A stretch of 44,810 bases of DNA from Lachnospiraceae bacterium (GTDB lineage Bacteria > Bacillota > Clostridia > Lachnospirales > Lachnospiraceae): positions 1 to 44,810 of the forward strand of contig JAFTFE010000142.1 in the NCBI GenBank assembly GCA_017449765.1, written 5' to 3'. The translations under genes and the position numbers were made by a program. How positions within the stretch are numbered: the stretch's first letter is position 1; every line of letters starts with the position of its first letter. The notes under the pieces are model-generated. The model was not told the origin of the DNA. It ran no database searches and saw nothing but the letters and a program-made list of their open reading frames with translations. Of this stretch, positions 34,298-41,979 are shown in pieces.

Positions 34298-35092
34298 ATG
34301 AGAACAAGAGTAATGATTGTCAAGCATGATACAAAAAGTGCACTTGACATAAAGAAGAATCTGGAAGATCAGAATGATATAGAAATTGTCGGAACATGTT
34401 ATGACGGCAAAAATGCTGTATCATCAATCAAAAATAATAATCCTGACGTTGTAATTATGGATTTGCTCCTGCCCAATATAGATGGCATAGCGGTAATGGA
34501 TGAGATAAATAATTATAAGGATAAGAATTATAAGTTTATAGTCAGGGCTAACGCAAGTCAGATAAAATTTATAGAGGCTTCTTACAAAGGAAAATTTGAT
34601 AATATCTTAGTTAATATAGTAGATGAAGGAATAAAGGATTTTGATCTGGCTAAAGAGATTATTAATTTATCCAAATGTAAGCTCAGGGATATAGTGGTTA
34701 TATCTGATAATGTAGACTCTGAAGAGGCAAATAATAAATTAGAGGTTATGGTTACAAGAACTATCCACGAGATAGGAGTACCGGCACATATAAAAGGATA
34801 TCAATATCTGAGAACTTCAATAATAATGGCTGTTAATGATATGGATATACTTAACTCCATAACCAAACAGTTATATCCATCCATAGCCAAGATGTATGAG
34901 ACAACTCCTTCGAGAGTGGAAAGGGCAATAAGACATGCCATAGAGGTTGCATGGAGCAGAGGCAAGACAGATACAATTAATGAATTATTTGGATACACCT
35001 TAAGTTCAGGAAGAATTAAGCCTACGAATTCGGAATTTATCGCCTTGATTGCGGACAAGATAAGGCTTGATACTAAAGCTAAGAGTGCATAA
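34298..35092 (+). CDS. Spo0A paralogue 1 with degenerate receiver
   Basis: A 264-residue Spo0A-type regulator with an N-terminal receiver (1 to about 125) and a C-terminal Spo0A DNA-binding domain (about 155-260). The latter is well preserved ([45 protein letters not shown]). The receiver is not: the acidic pair is Lys9-His10, the switch Thr is Arg in FIVRANAS, and the conserved Lys before Pro is Val in NILVNIVD. Only the phosphoacceptor-position Asp55 ([10 protein letters not shown]) remains. It may therefore act without phosphorylation, or antagonise or dimerise with the second paralogue. The position right after spoIVB is that of the normal spo0A gene. Confidence 0.9.
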   Translation: MRTRVMIVKHDTKSALDIKKNLEDQNDIEIVGTCYDGKNAVSSIKNNNPDVVIMDLLLPNIDGIAVMDEINNYKDKNYKFIVRANASQIKFIEASYKGKFDNILVNIVDEGIKDFDLAKEIINLSKCKLRDIVVISDNVDSEEANNKLEVMVTRTIHEIGVPAHIKGYQYLRTSIIMAVNDMDILNSITKQLYPSIAKMYETTPSRVERAIRHAIEVAWSRGKTDTINELFGYTLSSGRIKPTNSEFIALIADKIRLDTKAKSA

Positions 35093-35107
35093 AGCGCTTG
35101 TTCGATG

Positions 35108-35115
35108 TTGTCGAA
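35108..35115 (+). promoter_or_regulatory. Spo0A box upstream of the second spo0A paralogue
   Basis: TTGTCGAA matches the core 0A box (TGTCGAA). With the TTCGA at 35101-35105 it forms an inverted TTCGA-N5-TCGAA. It lies 21 bp upstream of the -35 element of the second paralogue, suggesting auto- or cross-regulation by the Spo0A proteins. Confidence 0.65.
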
Positions 35116-35136
35116 GTTTAATGCGAAAACATATTA

Positions 35137-35165
35137 TTGACATTATTTTATAAAAAATATATATT
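35137..35165 (+). promoter_or_regulatory. Consensus sigma-A promoter of the second spo0A paralogue
   Basis: A perfect TTGACA (35137-35142), exactly 17 bases, then TATATT (35160-35165). The initial transcribed region holds an 8-bp GC-rich palindrome TCGCGCGA (35178-35185), out of character for this AT-rich stretch and a possible operator. Confidence 0.8.
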
Positions 35166-35226
35166 ATCTTTCGTTAGTCGCGCGATTGATGTAGAGATAA
35201 GTTAATGAGGAAGGAGACAAAAACCT

Positions 35227-36012
35227 ATGATGGAGCAACCGATTAAAGTTGTAATTGCAGATATTGGATATGAAATTCTTTCCAAACAATTAGAACTTCT
35301 TGATTATAATGTGGAAATAAAATCTACGGATGATGGCAGCAAAGTATATGAAATGTTATGCCGGGACAAGCCGGATGTATTAATCATTGATGTGTTCATA
35401 TCCAATTTTGATGGATTGGAGGTCGTGGAACAGATTAGGGGAAATGAAAAACTTAATGATATGAAAATTATATTCTTATCGACTGTAGGTTCACCAAGGA
35501 TAATAAGTATGGCTTTTAATCTGGGGGCTGATTATTACATAATGAAACCATGTAATCCGGAGATAATTATGAAAAGGATTGCACAAATAACAGATATGGA
35601 GAAAAGTGTTATGAATGAAGATATTTTGGATGAAGAAGATGGGTATTATACGGAAAATACCGTAGAAAATGATGTGACAGAGATTATCAGAGAACTTGGA
35701 ATTCCTGCACATATAAAGGGCTATCAATACATAAGAGAGGGTATAATAATGGCGATAAACGATATGAATATGCTTAATTATATAACCAAGCTTTTATATC
35801 CGACAATTGCCAAGAAATACAAAACTACTTCAAGCAGTGTGGAAAGGGCAATAAGACATGCCATAGAGGTTGCTTGGAGCAGAGGTAAGATTGAGGTAAT
35901 AGAGGATATGTTCGGATATACCGTTAGTGCAGGCAAGGGTAAACCGACTAATTCAGAATTTATCGCACTTATTGCTGATAAATTAAGAATTGAATATAAA
36001 ATGAGAGCATAA
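35227..36012 (+). CDS. spo0A: Sporulation master regulator Spo0A (paralogue 2, near-intact receiver)
   Basis: A 261-residue response regulator. The receiver keeps Asp12 of the acidic pair (its partner is Ile13), the phosphoacceptor-position Asp55 ([10 protein letters not shown]), Ser85 in place of the switch Thr (IIFLSTVG) and Lys107 (YIMKPCNP). The Pro usually following the phospho-Asp by three is Ser. The C-terminal Spo0A domain (about 155-258) is very similar to paralogue 1, including the recognition helix [17 protein letters not shown]. Being closer to the canonical protein and having its own promoter and 0A box, it is the better candidate for the phosphorelay-controlled Spo0A. The start uses AAGGAG about 10 bp upstream; ATG 35230 is an alternative. 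Confidence 0.92.
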   Translation: MMEQPIKVVIADIGYEILSKQLELLDYNVEIKSTDDGSKVYEMLCRDKPDVLIIDVFISNFDGLEVVEQIRGNEKLNDMKIIFLSTVGSPRIISMAFNLGADYYIMKPCNPEIIMKRIAQITDMEKSVMNEDILDEEDGYYTENTVENDVTEIIRELGIPAHIKGYQYIREGIIMAINDMNMLNYITKLLYPTIAKKYKTTSSSVERAIRHAIEVAWSRGKIEVIEDMFGYTVSAGKGKPTNSEFIALIADKLRIEYKMRA

Positions 36013-36016
36013 AAAT

Positions 36017-36069
36017 AAGGCTCATGTTTGGTACTGCCACACAAGGCATTGGACATGAGCCTTTTTTTT
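36017..36069 (+). terminator. Strong intrinsic terminator after the second spo0A paralogue
   Basis: AAGGCTCATGT (36017-36027) pairs with ACATGAGCCTT (36053-36063); a second inner stem TGCC/GGCA lies in the loop; a run of T follows to 36069. The 3' end of the convergent gene overlaps the T-run. Confidence 0.92.
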
Positions 36070-36271
36070 AGTCTTCTATAACGAAGCTTCCGTTTTCGTC
36101 TTCATTAAAGACATAGTAAGCTGTGTTCTCCTCAGGCTTAATATATAAGTCAAGAGACTTTAAGTCAGCTGCTTTCTTGCCGCTCTTAGTCCAGATAGAC
36201 TTAGCTTCTTTAACAAGCGCTGCCTGTTCAACCTGCTTACCGTAGTACTCAATGTAAATTGTTGATTTCAT
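36068..36271 (-). CDS. Small DUF6465-like protein
   Basis: A 67-residue protein; the start is the ATG at 36271, directly after TTAGGAGGG. The encoded pattern is STIYIEYYGKQVE, a helical AKSIWTKSGKKAAD, then LKSLDLYIKPEENTAYYVFN and an acidic end. From memory this matches the small family called DUF6465 in Lachnospiraceae; I could not check it. Function is unknown; the small beta-alpha-beta-beta pattern could be a nucleic-acid or protein binding fold. Convergent with the second spo0A paralogue and sharing the terminator region. Confidence 0.75.
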   Translation of the reverse strand: MKSTIYIEYYGKQVEQAALVKEAKSIWTKSGKKAADLKSLDLYIKPEENTAYYVFNEDENGSFVIED

Positions 36272-36312
36272 ATTTGCTACCCTCCTAAATATAAGTATAA
36301 CCCTACAGTTAG

Positions 36313-36341
36313 ATAATATAACAAGAATTGGAAAAATGCAA
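36313..36341 (-). promoter_or_regulatory. Sigma-A promoter of the DUF6465-like gene
   Basis: On the minus strand TTGCAT (36336-36341), 17 bases, then TATTAT (36313-36318), about 40 bp before the start codon. Confidence 0.65.
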
Positions 36342-36368
36342 GTAAAAGTAATTACATGAAACAATTTC

Positions 36369-36397
36369 TTGTGTATTAAAAATATCTGTGGTAAAAT
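36369..36397 (+). promoter_or_regulatory. Candidate sigma-A promoter of the acidic one-TM protein gene
   Basis: TTGTGT (36369-36374), a 17-base spacer and TAAAAT (36392-36397), 34 bp before the ATG at 36432. It lies back to back with the DUF6465-like promoter. Confidence 0.55.
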
Positions 36398-36431
36398 ATA
36401 TTCTGTATGATTTTGTTTAATGGAGGCATAT

Positions 36432-38039
36432 ATGGACGAAAACTACCTGGATGGTCTGCTTAATTCAGTATCATCAGATGGTAAAAAGAATAATGTCGAA
36501 GAATCAGTCGAGAAGGATTCCGGAATAAATATAGATATCTCAGATCTTGATGAGCTTTCTCTTGATGAGTTTGATGATTTGGGTGATTTGGACGGTCTTG
36601 ATTTGGGGGATCTGGATTTTGATGATATAGACTTTGATGATATAGATATTACCAGCCTTGACAGCAAGGCAGTTAAAGCTTCAAAAGAACCTGAAGAAGA
36701 GGATTTTTCATTAGAAGATTTATTGGATGAATCTGAAACTCTTTCTGAACCTGAGCCTGAGCCGGTTGTACCTGTGGCTGAGCCTGAGGAACCGCAGGAG
36801 GTTGAGGATTTTTCCCTTGATGAATTAATGTCAGAGGGAGACGGTGCTCCTGCTGAGGAGGAGATGGCTGCATTAAATGAGAATAATGATAATGCTTCAG
36901 ATGATACTTCGATAGAAGATTTGCTTAGTGCTTTGGAGGAACCTGCCGCTAAAACCGAACAGAGTTCATCTGTGCCGTCAGATGACGGGGATTCGTCTGT
37001 GGATGATATGGATCTTGATGATTTATTTTCTGCGCTTGGTATAGAGGATGAAGATAGCGGTGAGGATGCAGATATGGCGGGTATTGCCGCAAATGCATCC
37101 ATAGATTCATTAGATACAGAACTTGATGATCCGGCAGATTTTTCCGGACTTGAAGATATAGAGGATATTTCGGAAGTTAAGCCTGATAAGTCTAAGAAGG
37201 CTAAGAAGACTAAGAATAAAAAAGAAAAGGGCGATAAATCAGGCGGTGAGAAGGAAAAGAAGTCACTGTCCCAGATTTTATTTGGTGAGCCTGAAGAGGA
37301 TGAACTCGAAGAAGAGGAGTTAAGAAAGGCCAAGAAGGCAGAGAAGAAAGAAGAAAAAGCCAAGAAAAAGGAAGAGAATAAGGAAAAGAAGGCTGAAAAG
37401 CTTGAATTAAAGAATACCAAGAATACTGAGAAAAAGAATCAAAAGGCTGATAAGAAAAAGCAAAAGGCTGATGCAGCGGCTGCAGAGGCGGCAGCAGAAG
37501 CAGCTGAGGATGAGGCTGCAGGTAACAAACCTGTATCAAAACCTGTAACTGCCATTATTTTTGCTGTATTTGCTATAGGTGCCGTGCTTGTGGTATTGGG
37601 TACTAACAGCTTCAATTACAGGCAGGTTATCAGGAAGGCCGCAGATTATTTTGAAAGACAAAGATACAGACTTGCATATGACCAGGTTGCAGGTGTAGAT
37701 GTTAAAGAGAAGGATCAGGAGCTTAAGGACAGGATTTATACTGTTATGTATGTTGAACGACTCTATGAGTCCTATGAAAATAATATGAAACTTAATCGAC
37801 CTGACAAGGCACTGGATTCATTAATCAGAGGTCTTGAGAAGTATGATGAACATTATGATGAGGCGGTAGAACTTGAGATTGTAGATGATATCAATCTGTG
37901 TAAGTCAAATATTGTTGAGGCTTTGAGAGGGACTTTTGGTCTTAGTGAAGATGATGCGTATATGATTATGTCATATGAGGGGCAGGATTATATTGATGCT
38001 CTTAATGCATATAGCGGTATAATTAATTCAGAGGAGTAG
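36432..38039 (+). CDS. Acidic one-TM protein of unknown function
   Basis: A 535-residue protein; ATG 36432 is used because GGAGG sits just before it (an ATG at 36420 lies upstream of that site). It has four parts: an extremely acidic region with DLD/DDID repeats (1 to about 245); a Lys/Glu-rich coiled or disordered segment (about 245-355); one membrane helix (about 373-393, VTAIIFAVFAIGAVLVVLG); and an external or cytoplasmic helical domain (about 400-535) resembling TPR-like repeats (FERQRYRLAYDQVAG, RPDKALDSLIRGLEKYDEHYDE). I do not recognise the family. The acidic N-terminus could bind basic partners or divalent cations. hisH starts 11 bp later, so the two are probably co-transcribed, although no link is evident. 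Confidence 0.85.
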   Translation: MDENYLDGLLNSVSSDGKKNNVEESVEKDSGINIDISDLDELSLDEFDDLGDLDGLDLGDLDFDDIDFDDIDITSLDSKAVKASKEPEEEDFSLEDLLDESETLSEPEPEPVVPVAEPEEPQEVEDFSLDELMSEGDGAPAEEEMAALNENNDNASDDTSIEDLLSALEEPAAKTEQSSSVPSDDGDSSVDDMDLDDLFSALGIEDEDSGEDADMAGIAANASIDSLDTELDDPADFSGLEDIEDISEVKPDKSKKAKKTKNKKEKGDKSGGEKEKKSLSQILFGEPEEDELEEEELRKAKKAEKKEEKAKKKEENKEKKAEKLELKNTKNTEKKNQKADKKKQKADAAAAEAAAEAAEDEAAGNKPVSKPVTAIIFAVFAIGAVLVVLGTNSFNYRQVIRKAADYFERQRYRLAYDQVAGVDVKEKDQELKDRIYTVMYVERLYESYENNMKLNRPDKALDSLIRGLEKYDEHYDEAVELEIVDDINLCKSNIVEALRGTFGLSEDDAYMIMSYEGQDYIDALNAYSGIINSEE

Positions 38040-38050
38040 AGCATTTTACT

Positions 38051-38656
38051 ATGATTGCTATTTTAGATTATGATGCAGGTAATATAAAAAGTGTAGAGAA
38101 GGCGGTTGCCTATCTCGGTGAGAAAGCTGTGATAACAAGGGATAAAGATGTTATTATGGCGAGTGACAAGGTTATTCTGCCCGGAGTGGGAAGTTTCGGC
38201 GACGCTATGGGCAAGCTTAAAGAATATAGTCTTGACAAGGTTATTTATGATGTAATAGACGATAAAAAGTATTTTCTGGGCATATGTCTCGGATTACAAC
38301 TTTTATATAAGGAAAGCGCTGAAAGTCCGGGAGTATCCGGACTTGGTGTATTAGACGGAAGTATTTTAAGAATACCTGACAAGGAAGGGCTTAAGGTGCC
38401 TCATATCGGGTGGAATTCTCTTGATATCAGAGAAGGAGCTTCACTTTTCAAGGGGATACCACAGAATACTTATATGTACTTTGTCCATTCTTATTATCTG
38501 CATTCAAATGATAAAAATGATGTGGCGGCTTCTACTGACTATTCTGTTAATATACATGCATCGGTAGAGCACGGCAATGTATTTGCCTGTCAGTTTCATC
38601 CTGAGAAAAGTTCTGAGATGGGACTTAAGATATTGAAGAATTTTATTGAATTATAA
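38051..38656 (+). CDS. hisH: Imidazole glycerol phosphate synthase glutaminase subunit HisH
   Basis: A 201-residue class I glutamine amidotransferase that supplies ammonia to HisF in histidine synthesis. The nucleophile Cys is in FLGICLGLQLLYK, and the His-Glu pair in CQFHPEKSSEMG. The N-terminus IAILDYDAGNIKSVEKA is standard. Full length. It precedes hisF by 51 bp, but no other his genes are in the window. Confidence 0.96.
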   Translation: MIAILDYDAGNIKSVEKAVAYLGEKAVITRDKDVIMASDKVILPGVGSFGDAMGKLKEYSLDKVIYDVIDDKKYFLGICLGLQLLYKESAESPGVSGLGVLDGSILRIPDKEGLKVPHIGWNSLDIREGASLFKGIPQNTYMYFVHSYYLHSNDKNDVAASTDYSVNIHASVEHGNVFACQFHPEKSSEMGLKILKNFIEL

Positions 38657-38707
38657 ATTGTTTATTGTGCATTTTATTGATTTTGCTTTTATAATTGGAG
38701 GATTAAT

Positions 38708-39469
38708 ATGCATACCAAAAGAATTATCCCTTGTCTCGATGTCAACAATGGCAGAGTGGTAAAGGGAATTAATTTTGTCAATTTAAAGGATGCCGGAGAC
38801 CCCGTATCGGTTGGAGCAGCATATGATAAAGCAGGCGCAGATGAGCTTGTTTTTCTTGATATTACTGCATCTTCGGATTCAAGGAATATTGTCGCTGATA
38901 TGGTAAGGAAGGTTGCTGAGAATGTATTTATACCATTTACGGTGGGAGGCGGCATAAGGACAGTCGATGACTTTAAAGTTATCTTAAGAGAGGGTGCCGA
39001 CAAGGTTTCCGTTAATTCTGCTGCTATTGATAACCCTGACTTAGTAAGTGAGGCTGCTGATAAGTTCGGAAGCCAGTGTGTAGTGGTTGCCATAGATGCG
39101 AGAAGAAGAACTGACGGTGAAGGTTGGACCATATATAAGCACGGCGGCAGAATAGATACAGGTATTGATGCTATAGAATGGGCGATAAAGATGGATAAGT
39201 TTGGTGCGGGCGAGATTCTTCTTACAAGTATGGACTGTGACGGAACAAAAGCAGGATACGATATAGAACTTACGCGTCTTGTGTCTGAGAATGTATCCAT
39301 ACCGGTTATCGCTTCGGGAGGTGCCGGCACAAAGGAGCATTTTTATGATGCTCTTTCAGATGGAAAGGCAGATGCTGCACTTGCTGCATCACTATTTCAC
39401 TATAAGGAGCTTGAGATAAAGGATTTGAAGAATTATCTGGCTGACAGAGGGGTGGCAGTAAGACTGTAG
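38708..39469 (+). CDS. hisF: Imidazole glycerol phosphate synthase cyclase subunit HisF
   Basis: A 253-residue TIM-barrel enzyme that converts PRFAR plus HisH-derived ammonia to imidazole glycerol phosphate and AICAR. The catalytic Asp residues lie in [16 protein letters not shown] (first strand) and in [15 protein letters not shown]. Phosphate-binding blocks [12 protein letters not shown] and [13 protein letters not shown] are present. A TTGGAGGA site precedes the ATG. Full length, and expected to form a complex with the upstream HisH. Confidence 0.97.
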   Translation: MHTKRIIPCLDVNNGRVVKGINFVNLKDAGDPVSVGAAYDKAGADELVFLDITASSDSRNIVADMVRKVAENVFIPFTVGGGIRTVDDFKVILREGADKVSVNSAAIDNPDLVSEAADKFGSQCVVVAIDARRRTDGEGWTIYKHGGRIDTGIDAIEWAIKMDKFGAGEILLTSMDCDGTKAGYDIELTRLVSENVSIPVIASGGAGTKEHFYDALSDGKADAALAASLFHYKELEIKDLKNYLADRGVAVRL

Positions 39470-39547
39470 AGTTTGCGCGGCAGTCACGATAGCTATAATC
39501 TTTTATTTTCGGAATTGATTATATCGCTGTTTAGGTAGGAAATATGA

Positions 39548-39964
39548 ATGATTAATATTATAGAAAATGACATTACGGTAGATGAATATTTGGATTTAAG
39601 AGACAGAGTAAATTGGAAGAAACTCTCACGTTCACAGGCGAAAAAAGCACTTGATAACTGCCTTTATGTTATAAAAGCAGTGGATGATGACGGCACTCCG
39701 ATAGGTATGGGACGCATAGTGGGTGATGGGGCAGTCATTTGCTACATACAGGATTTGATTGTTGTTCCGGAAGCACAGGGGCAGAAGGTAGGAACTCAAA
39801 TTATCACAAAATTAAAAGAGTTTGTGAATGGTATAAGAGAAGATGGAACCACGATGATGCTTTGTCTTATGTGCGCTAAAGGACGTGAAGAATTCTATAT
39901 AAAAAATAATTTTACCCCAAGACCGACAGATGAACTTGGACCGGGGATGATACTGTATCTGTGA
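39548..39964 (+). CDS. GNAT family N-acetyltransferase
   Basis: A 138-residue single-domain GNAT. The acetyl-CoA region has CYIQDLIVVPEAQGQKVGTQII, where QGQKVG replaces the usual Q/RxxGxG/A. The C-terminal AKGREEFYIKNNFTPRPTDELGPGMILYL is typical of small GNATs related to tRNA- or peptide-like acceptor families. The substrate is unknown. An ATG four bases earlier is closed by a stop at once, so 39548 is the start (GGTAGGA upstream). It stands alone between hisF and a strong terminator. Confidence 0.88.
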   Translation: MINIIENDITVDEYLDLRDRVNWKKLSRSQAKKALDNCLYVIKAVDDDGTPIGMGRIVGDGAVICYIQDLIVVPEAQGQKVGTQIITKLKEFVNGIREDGTTMMLCLMCAKGREEFYIKNNFTPRPTDELGPGMILYL

Positions 39965-39972
39965 AATATGAA

Positions 39973-40034
39973 AAAAGGAAATGACAGGTAAACATTTTTG
40001 TGAAAGCACTAAGTTTACCTGTCATTTCCTTTTT
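39973..40034. terminator. Strong bidirectional terminator
   Basis: AAAAGGAAATGACAGGTAAAC (first arm, 39973-39993) pairs perfectly with the second arm 40013-40033 around a 19-base loop, with A-runs and T-runs on both outer flanks. It serves the GNAT gene and, in the other direction, the HPr-like gene. Confidence 0.92.
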
Positions 40035-40090
40035 ATATGGCGAAAACCTATACCGAGCCGGGAAAAGTGCCGACAAGGTGGTATGTCTTA

Positions 40091-40327
40091 TTATTCAGCC
40101 AAATATGGCTTAAGCGCAGCCATTATATCTTCTTCTTCGTTATTCTCAGTATGAACATGAAGTTCAATTGGCTTTGATATATCTAAACTGAAGATACCCA
40201 TAATTGACTTTGCGTCAATTACATATCTTCCTGAAACTAAATCAAATTCTGAGCCAAAGCTGCTGATATCATTTACAAAGCTTTTAACCTTATCAATGGA
40301 ATTGAGTGATACATTCACTTCTAACAT
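40091..40327 (-). CDS. HPr-like protein without the phosphorylatable histidine
   Basis: A 78-residue HPr fold protein with a TAAGGAGG site. The second half matches HPr closely: AKSIMGIFSLDISKPIELHV aligns with the HPr block around Ser46, so Ser41 is the equivalent regulatory serine. The active-site loop, normally GIHARPA, is instead NSIDKVK, with no His or Arg. It therefore cannot relay phosphate in the PTS. By analogy with Crh of Bacillus, which also lacks His15 but keeps Ser46, it may be a purely regulatory partner of HPr kinase and CcpA. No PTS or hprK gene is in the window. Confidence 0.85.
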   Translation of the reverse strand: MLEVNVSLNSIDKVKSFVNDISSFGSEFDLVSGRYVIDAKSIMGIFSLDISKPIELHVHTENNEEEDIMAALKPYLAE

Positions 40328-40370
40328 AACAAATCCTCCTTATTTACAATTATTAGTTGTATATGGTACT

Positions 40371-40399
40371 ATAATATAGGTTTAGCGATTAAAAGTCAA
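40371..40399 (-). promoter_or_regulatory. Sigma-A promoter of the HPr-like gene
   Basis: On the minus strand TTGACT (40394-40399), 17 bases, then TATTAT (40371-40376), about 44 bp before the start codon. On the plus strand the same bases read TATAAT (40370-40375), which could be the -10 of mtaB, so the divergent promoters may share a -10 segment. Confidence 0.7.
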
Positions 40400-40425
40400 T
40401 AACAACGTAGGAGATTTTTGGTAAA

Positions 40426-41718
40426 ATGTCAACTGCTTTAGATAATAAGAAAATAGCTATATATACTTTAGGTTGTAAGGTAAATCAATATGAATCGGAC
40501 AGCATGGAAGGATTACTTAAAGATGCCGGCTGTGAGATTGTATCATTTGATGATTATGCCGACGCAGTAATTATAAATACCTGCTCGGTTACAAATATCG
40601 CTGAGAGAAAGTCGAGACAGATAATTCATCGTGCAAAGAAGAAGAATCCTGAAGCGGTTATTGTGGCTTGCGGATGTTATGTACAGTCGGGAAAGGAAGA
40701 ACTTGAGAATGATAATTCGGTTGACATAATAATCGGAAATAACAGAAAGAAGGATGTAGCAAGGATATTGGAGGATTATTTTACCGATATTCAAATAAGT
40801 GATAATTATATAGATATAAATGCAACATCAGAATATGAGAGTATGACGGTAAACAAACCGACCGAACATACCAGAGCTTATGTGAAGGTACAGGACGGAT
40901 GTAATAATTTCTGTACCTATTGTATAATACCTTATGCTCGTGGCAGGGTTAGAAGTAAGGCACTTCATGATGTCTTGACTGAGATAGATGGTTTGGCTCA
41001 TAAGGGTATAAAAGAGATTGTTATAACAGGAATCAATCTTCCTTCTTATCAGGATAATAATGGTAATACCTTAATTGATCTTCTTGTTGCCGCTGCTAAA
41101 ACAGACGGAATAGAAAGAATAAGGATGGGGTCGCTTGAGCCACGTGTTATCACTGAGGATTTTCTTAATGTAATCAGTAAAGAGGATAAGATATGTCCGC
41201 ATTTTCATTTGTCATTGCAAAGTGCCTGCAATGATACATTAAAAAGAATGAACAGAAAGTACACGATAGAAGAATATATGGAAAAATGCAACCTGATTAG
41301 AAAATATTATGTGAATCCTGCGATTACAACAGATGTTATAGTCGGCTTTCCGGGTGAGACTGATGAGGAATTTGCAACTACCTGTGATAACCTTGAGAAG
41401 CTTAATCTGTATGAGATGCACATATTCAAATATTCCAAGAGGAAGGGCACGCCTGCTGCAACTATGCCCTGTCAGGTAGATGATGCCGTAAAGGAAGAAA
41501 GAAGCAACAGACTGTTAGAGATGACAAGAAGGCATAAGGCTAATTATGAAGCTTTATTCACCGGTAAGAATCTCAATGTCTTAGTAGAAGAGTATGTATG
41601 CGAGGACGGAAGATACTACATCAAGGGACATACAGAGAGATACATTTATGTAAAGAAAGAATTCGACGAGGAATTCTGTAAAAATCATATAAATGAATTT
41701 GTAGAGGTTGAAATATAA
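40426..41718 (+). CDS. mtaB: tRNA t6A37 methylthiotransferase MtaB
   Basis: A 430-residue radical-SAM enzyme that adds a methylthio group to N6-threonylcarbamoyladenosine at tRNA position 37 (ms2t6A). The N-terminal UPF0004 domain has Cys17 in YTLGCKVNQYES, NTCSVTN and ACGCYVQ as the second cluster ligands. The radical-SAM triplet is CNNFCTYCIIPYARGR. A C-terminal TRAM-like domain is at about 365-430. KVNQYES distinguishes MtaB from MiaB and RimO. The stop codon overlaps the ATG of a short frame (TAATG) and a long inverted repeat begins four bases later. Confidence 0.96.
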   Translation: MSTALDNKKIAIYTLGCKVNQYESDSMEGLLKDAGCEIVSFDDYADAVIINTCSVTNIAERKSRQIIHRAKKKNPEAVIVACGCYVQSGKEELENDNSVDIIIGNNRKKDVARILEDYFTDIQISDNYIDINATSEYESMTVNKPTEHTRAYVKVQDGCNNFCTYCIIPYARGRVRSKALHDVLTEIDGLAHKGIKEIVITGINLPSYQDNNGNTLIDLLVAAAKTDGIERIRMGSLEPRVITEDFLNVISKEDKICPHFHLSLQSACNDTLKRMNRKYTIEEYMEKCNLIRKYYVNPAITTDVIVGFPGETDEEFATTCDNLEKLNLYEMHIFKYSKRKGTPAATMPCQVDDAVKEERSNRLLEMTRRHKANYEALFTGKNLNVLVEEYVCEDGRYYIKGHTERYIYVKKEFDEEFCKNHINEFVEVEI

Positions 41719-41825
41719 TGAGTCAACTGCAAGATATGACAGCTTCAGAAGCAAACCATATGGAAGCGTTGGTACTTAGCGATTTGTCTGCAAGGAATAA
41801 TTACCTTTACGAAGTAATGAGGTAA
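41718..41825 (+). CDS. Possible 35-aa peptide within the long hairpin
   Basis: ATG 41718 overlaps the mtaB stop (TAATG) and opens 35 codons ending at TAA 41825, with many Met, Leu and Ala residues. The frame lies in the 5' arm and loop of the inverted repeat, so base pairing alone may explain the sequence. No similarity recognised. Listed because the overlap is a typical coupling arrangement; real translation is doubtful. Confidence 0.2.
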   Translation: MSQLQDMTASEANHMEALVLSDLSARNNYLYEVMR

Positions 41826-41916
41826 TTATGACTTGCAGACAAGAGCTTAGTACCGCTACGCTGGAATCTGAGCGAGAGCGTGTTTGTGGTGAAGCTTGTC
41901 ATATCTTGCAGTTGAC
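41722..41916 (+). repeat. 195-nt long imperfect hairpin (structured RNA or palindromic element)
   Basis: Directly after mtaB, the sequence folds back on itself over nearly its whole length. Outer stem 41722-41746 pairs with 41891-41916 (25 bp, one bulged base). Middle stems are GGTACTTAGC (41771-41780) with GCTTAGTACC (41845-41854), one mismatch, and TTGTCTGCAAG (41784-41794) with CTTGCAGACAA (41832-41842), perfect. The tip is ATAATTACCT (41797-41806) with AGGTAATTAT (41820-41829), capped by TTAC-GAA-GTAA. There is no U-run, so it is not a simple terminator. It may be a structured RNA, an RNase III target at the mtaB 3' end, or a MITE-like palindromic element; no clear target-site duplication is seen. 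Confidence 0.85.
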
Positions 41917-41979
41917 GTAGCACATAGTTTACATAAATCTTATTTCACCACAAGATAAGGGTGAATTATAATTTATCCC

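Noticed and set aside
36443-37420. Long Ser-rich frame on the minus strand (325 codons)
   Set aside because: It is the antisense of the acidic Asp/Glu/Lys-rich coding region; the Ser/Phe-rich composition is the expected shadow, with no ribosome site.
38689-39330. 213-codon minus-strand frame over hisF
   Set aside because: It lies entirely against a well-conserved hisF and has no recognisable domain or ribosome site.
39473-39499. Promoter before the GNAT gene (TTGCGC and TATAAT)
   Set aside because: The spacer is 15 bases and the -35 match is poor, and an imperfect inverted repeat overlaps it.
40035-40090. tRNA or riboswitch fragment between the terminator and the HPr-like gene
   Set aside because: The sequence is more GC-rich than its surroundings, but I could form no cloverleaf or known aptamer.
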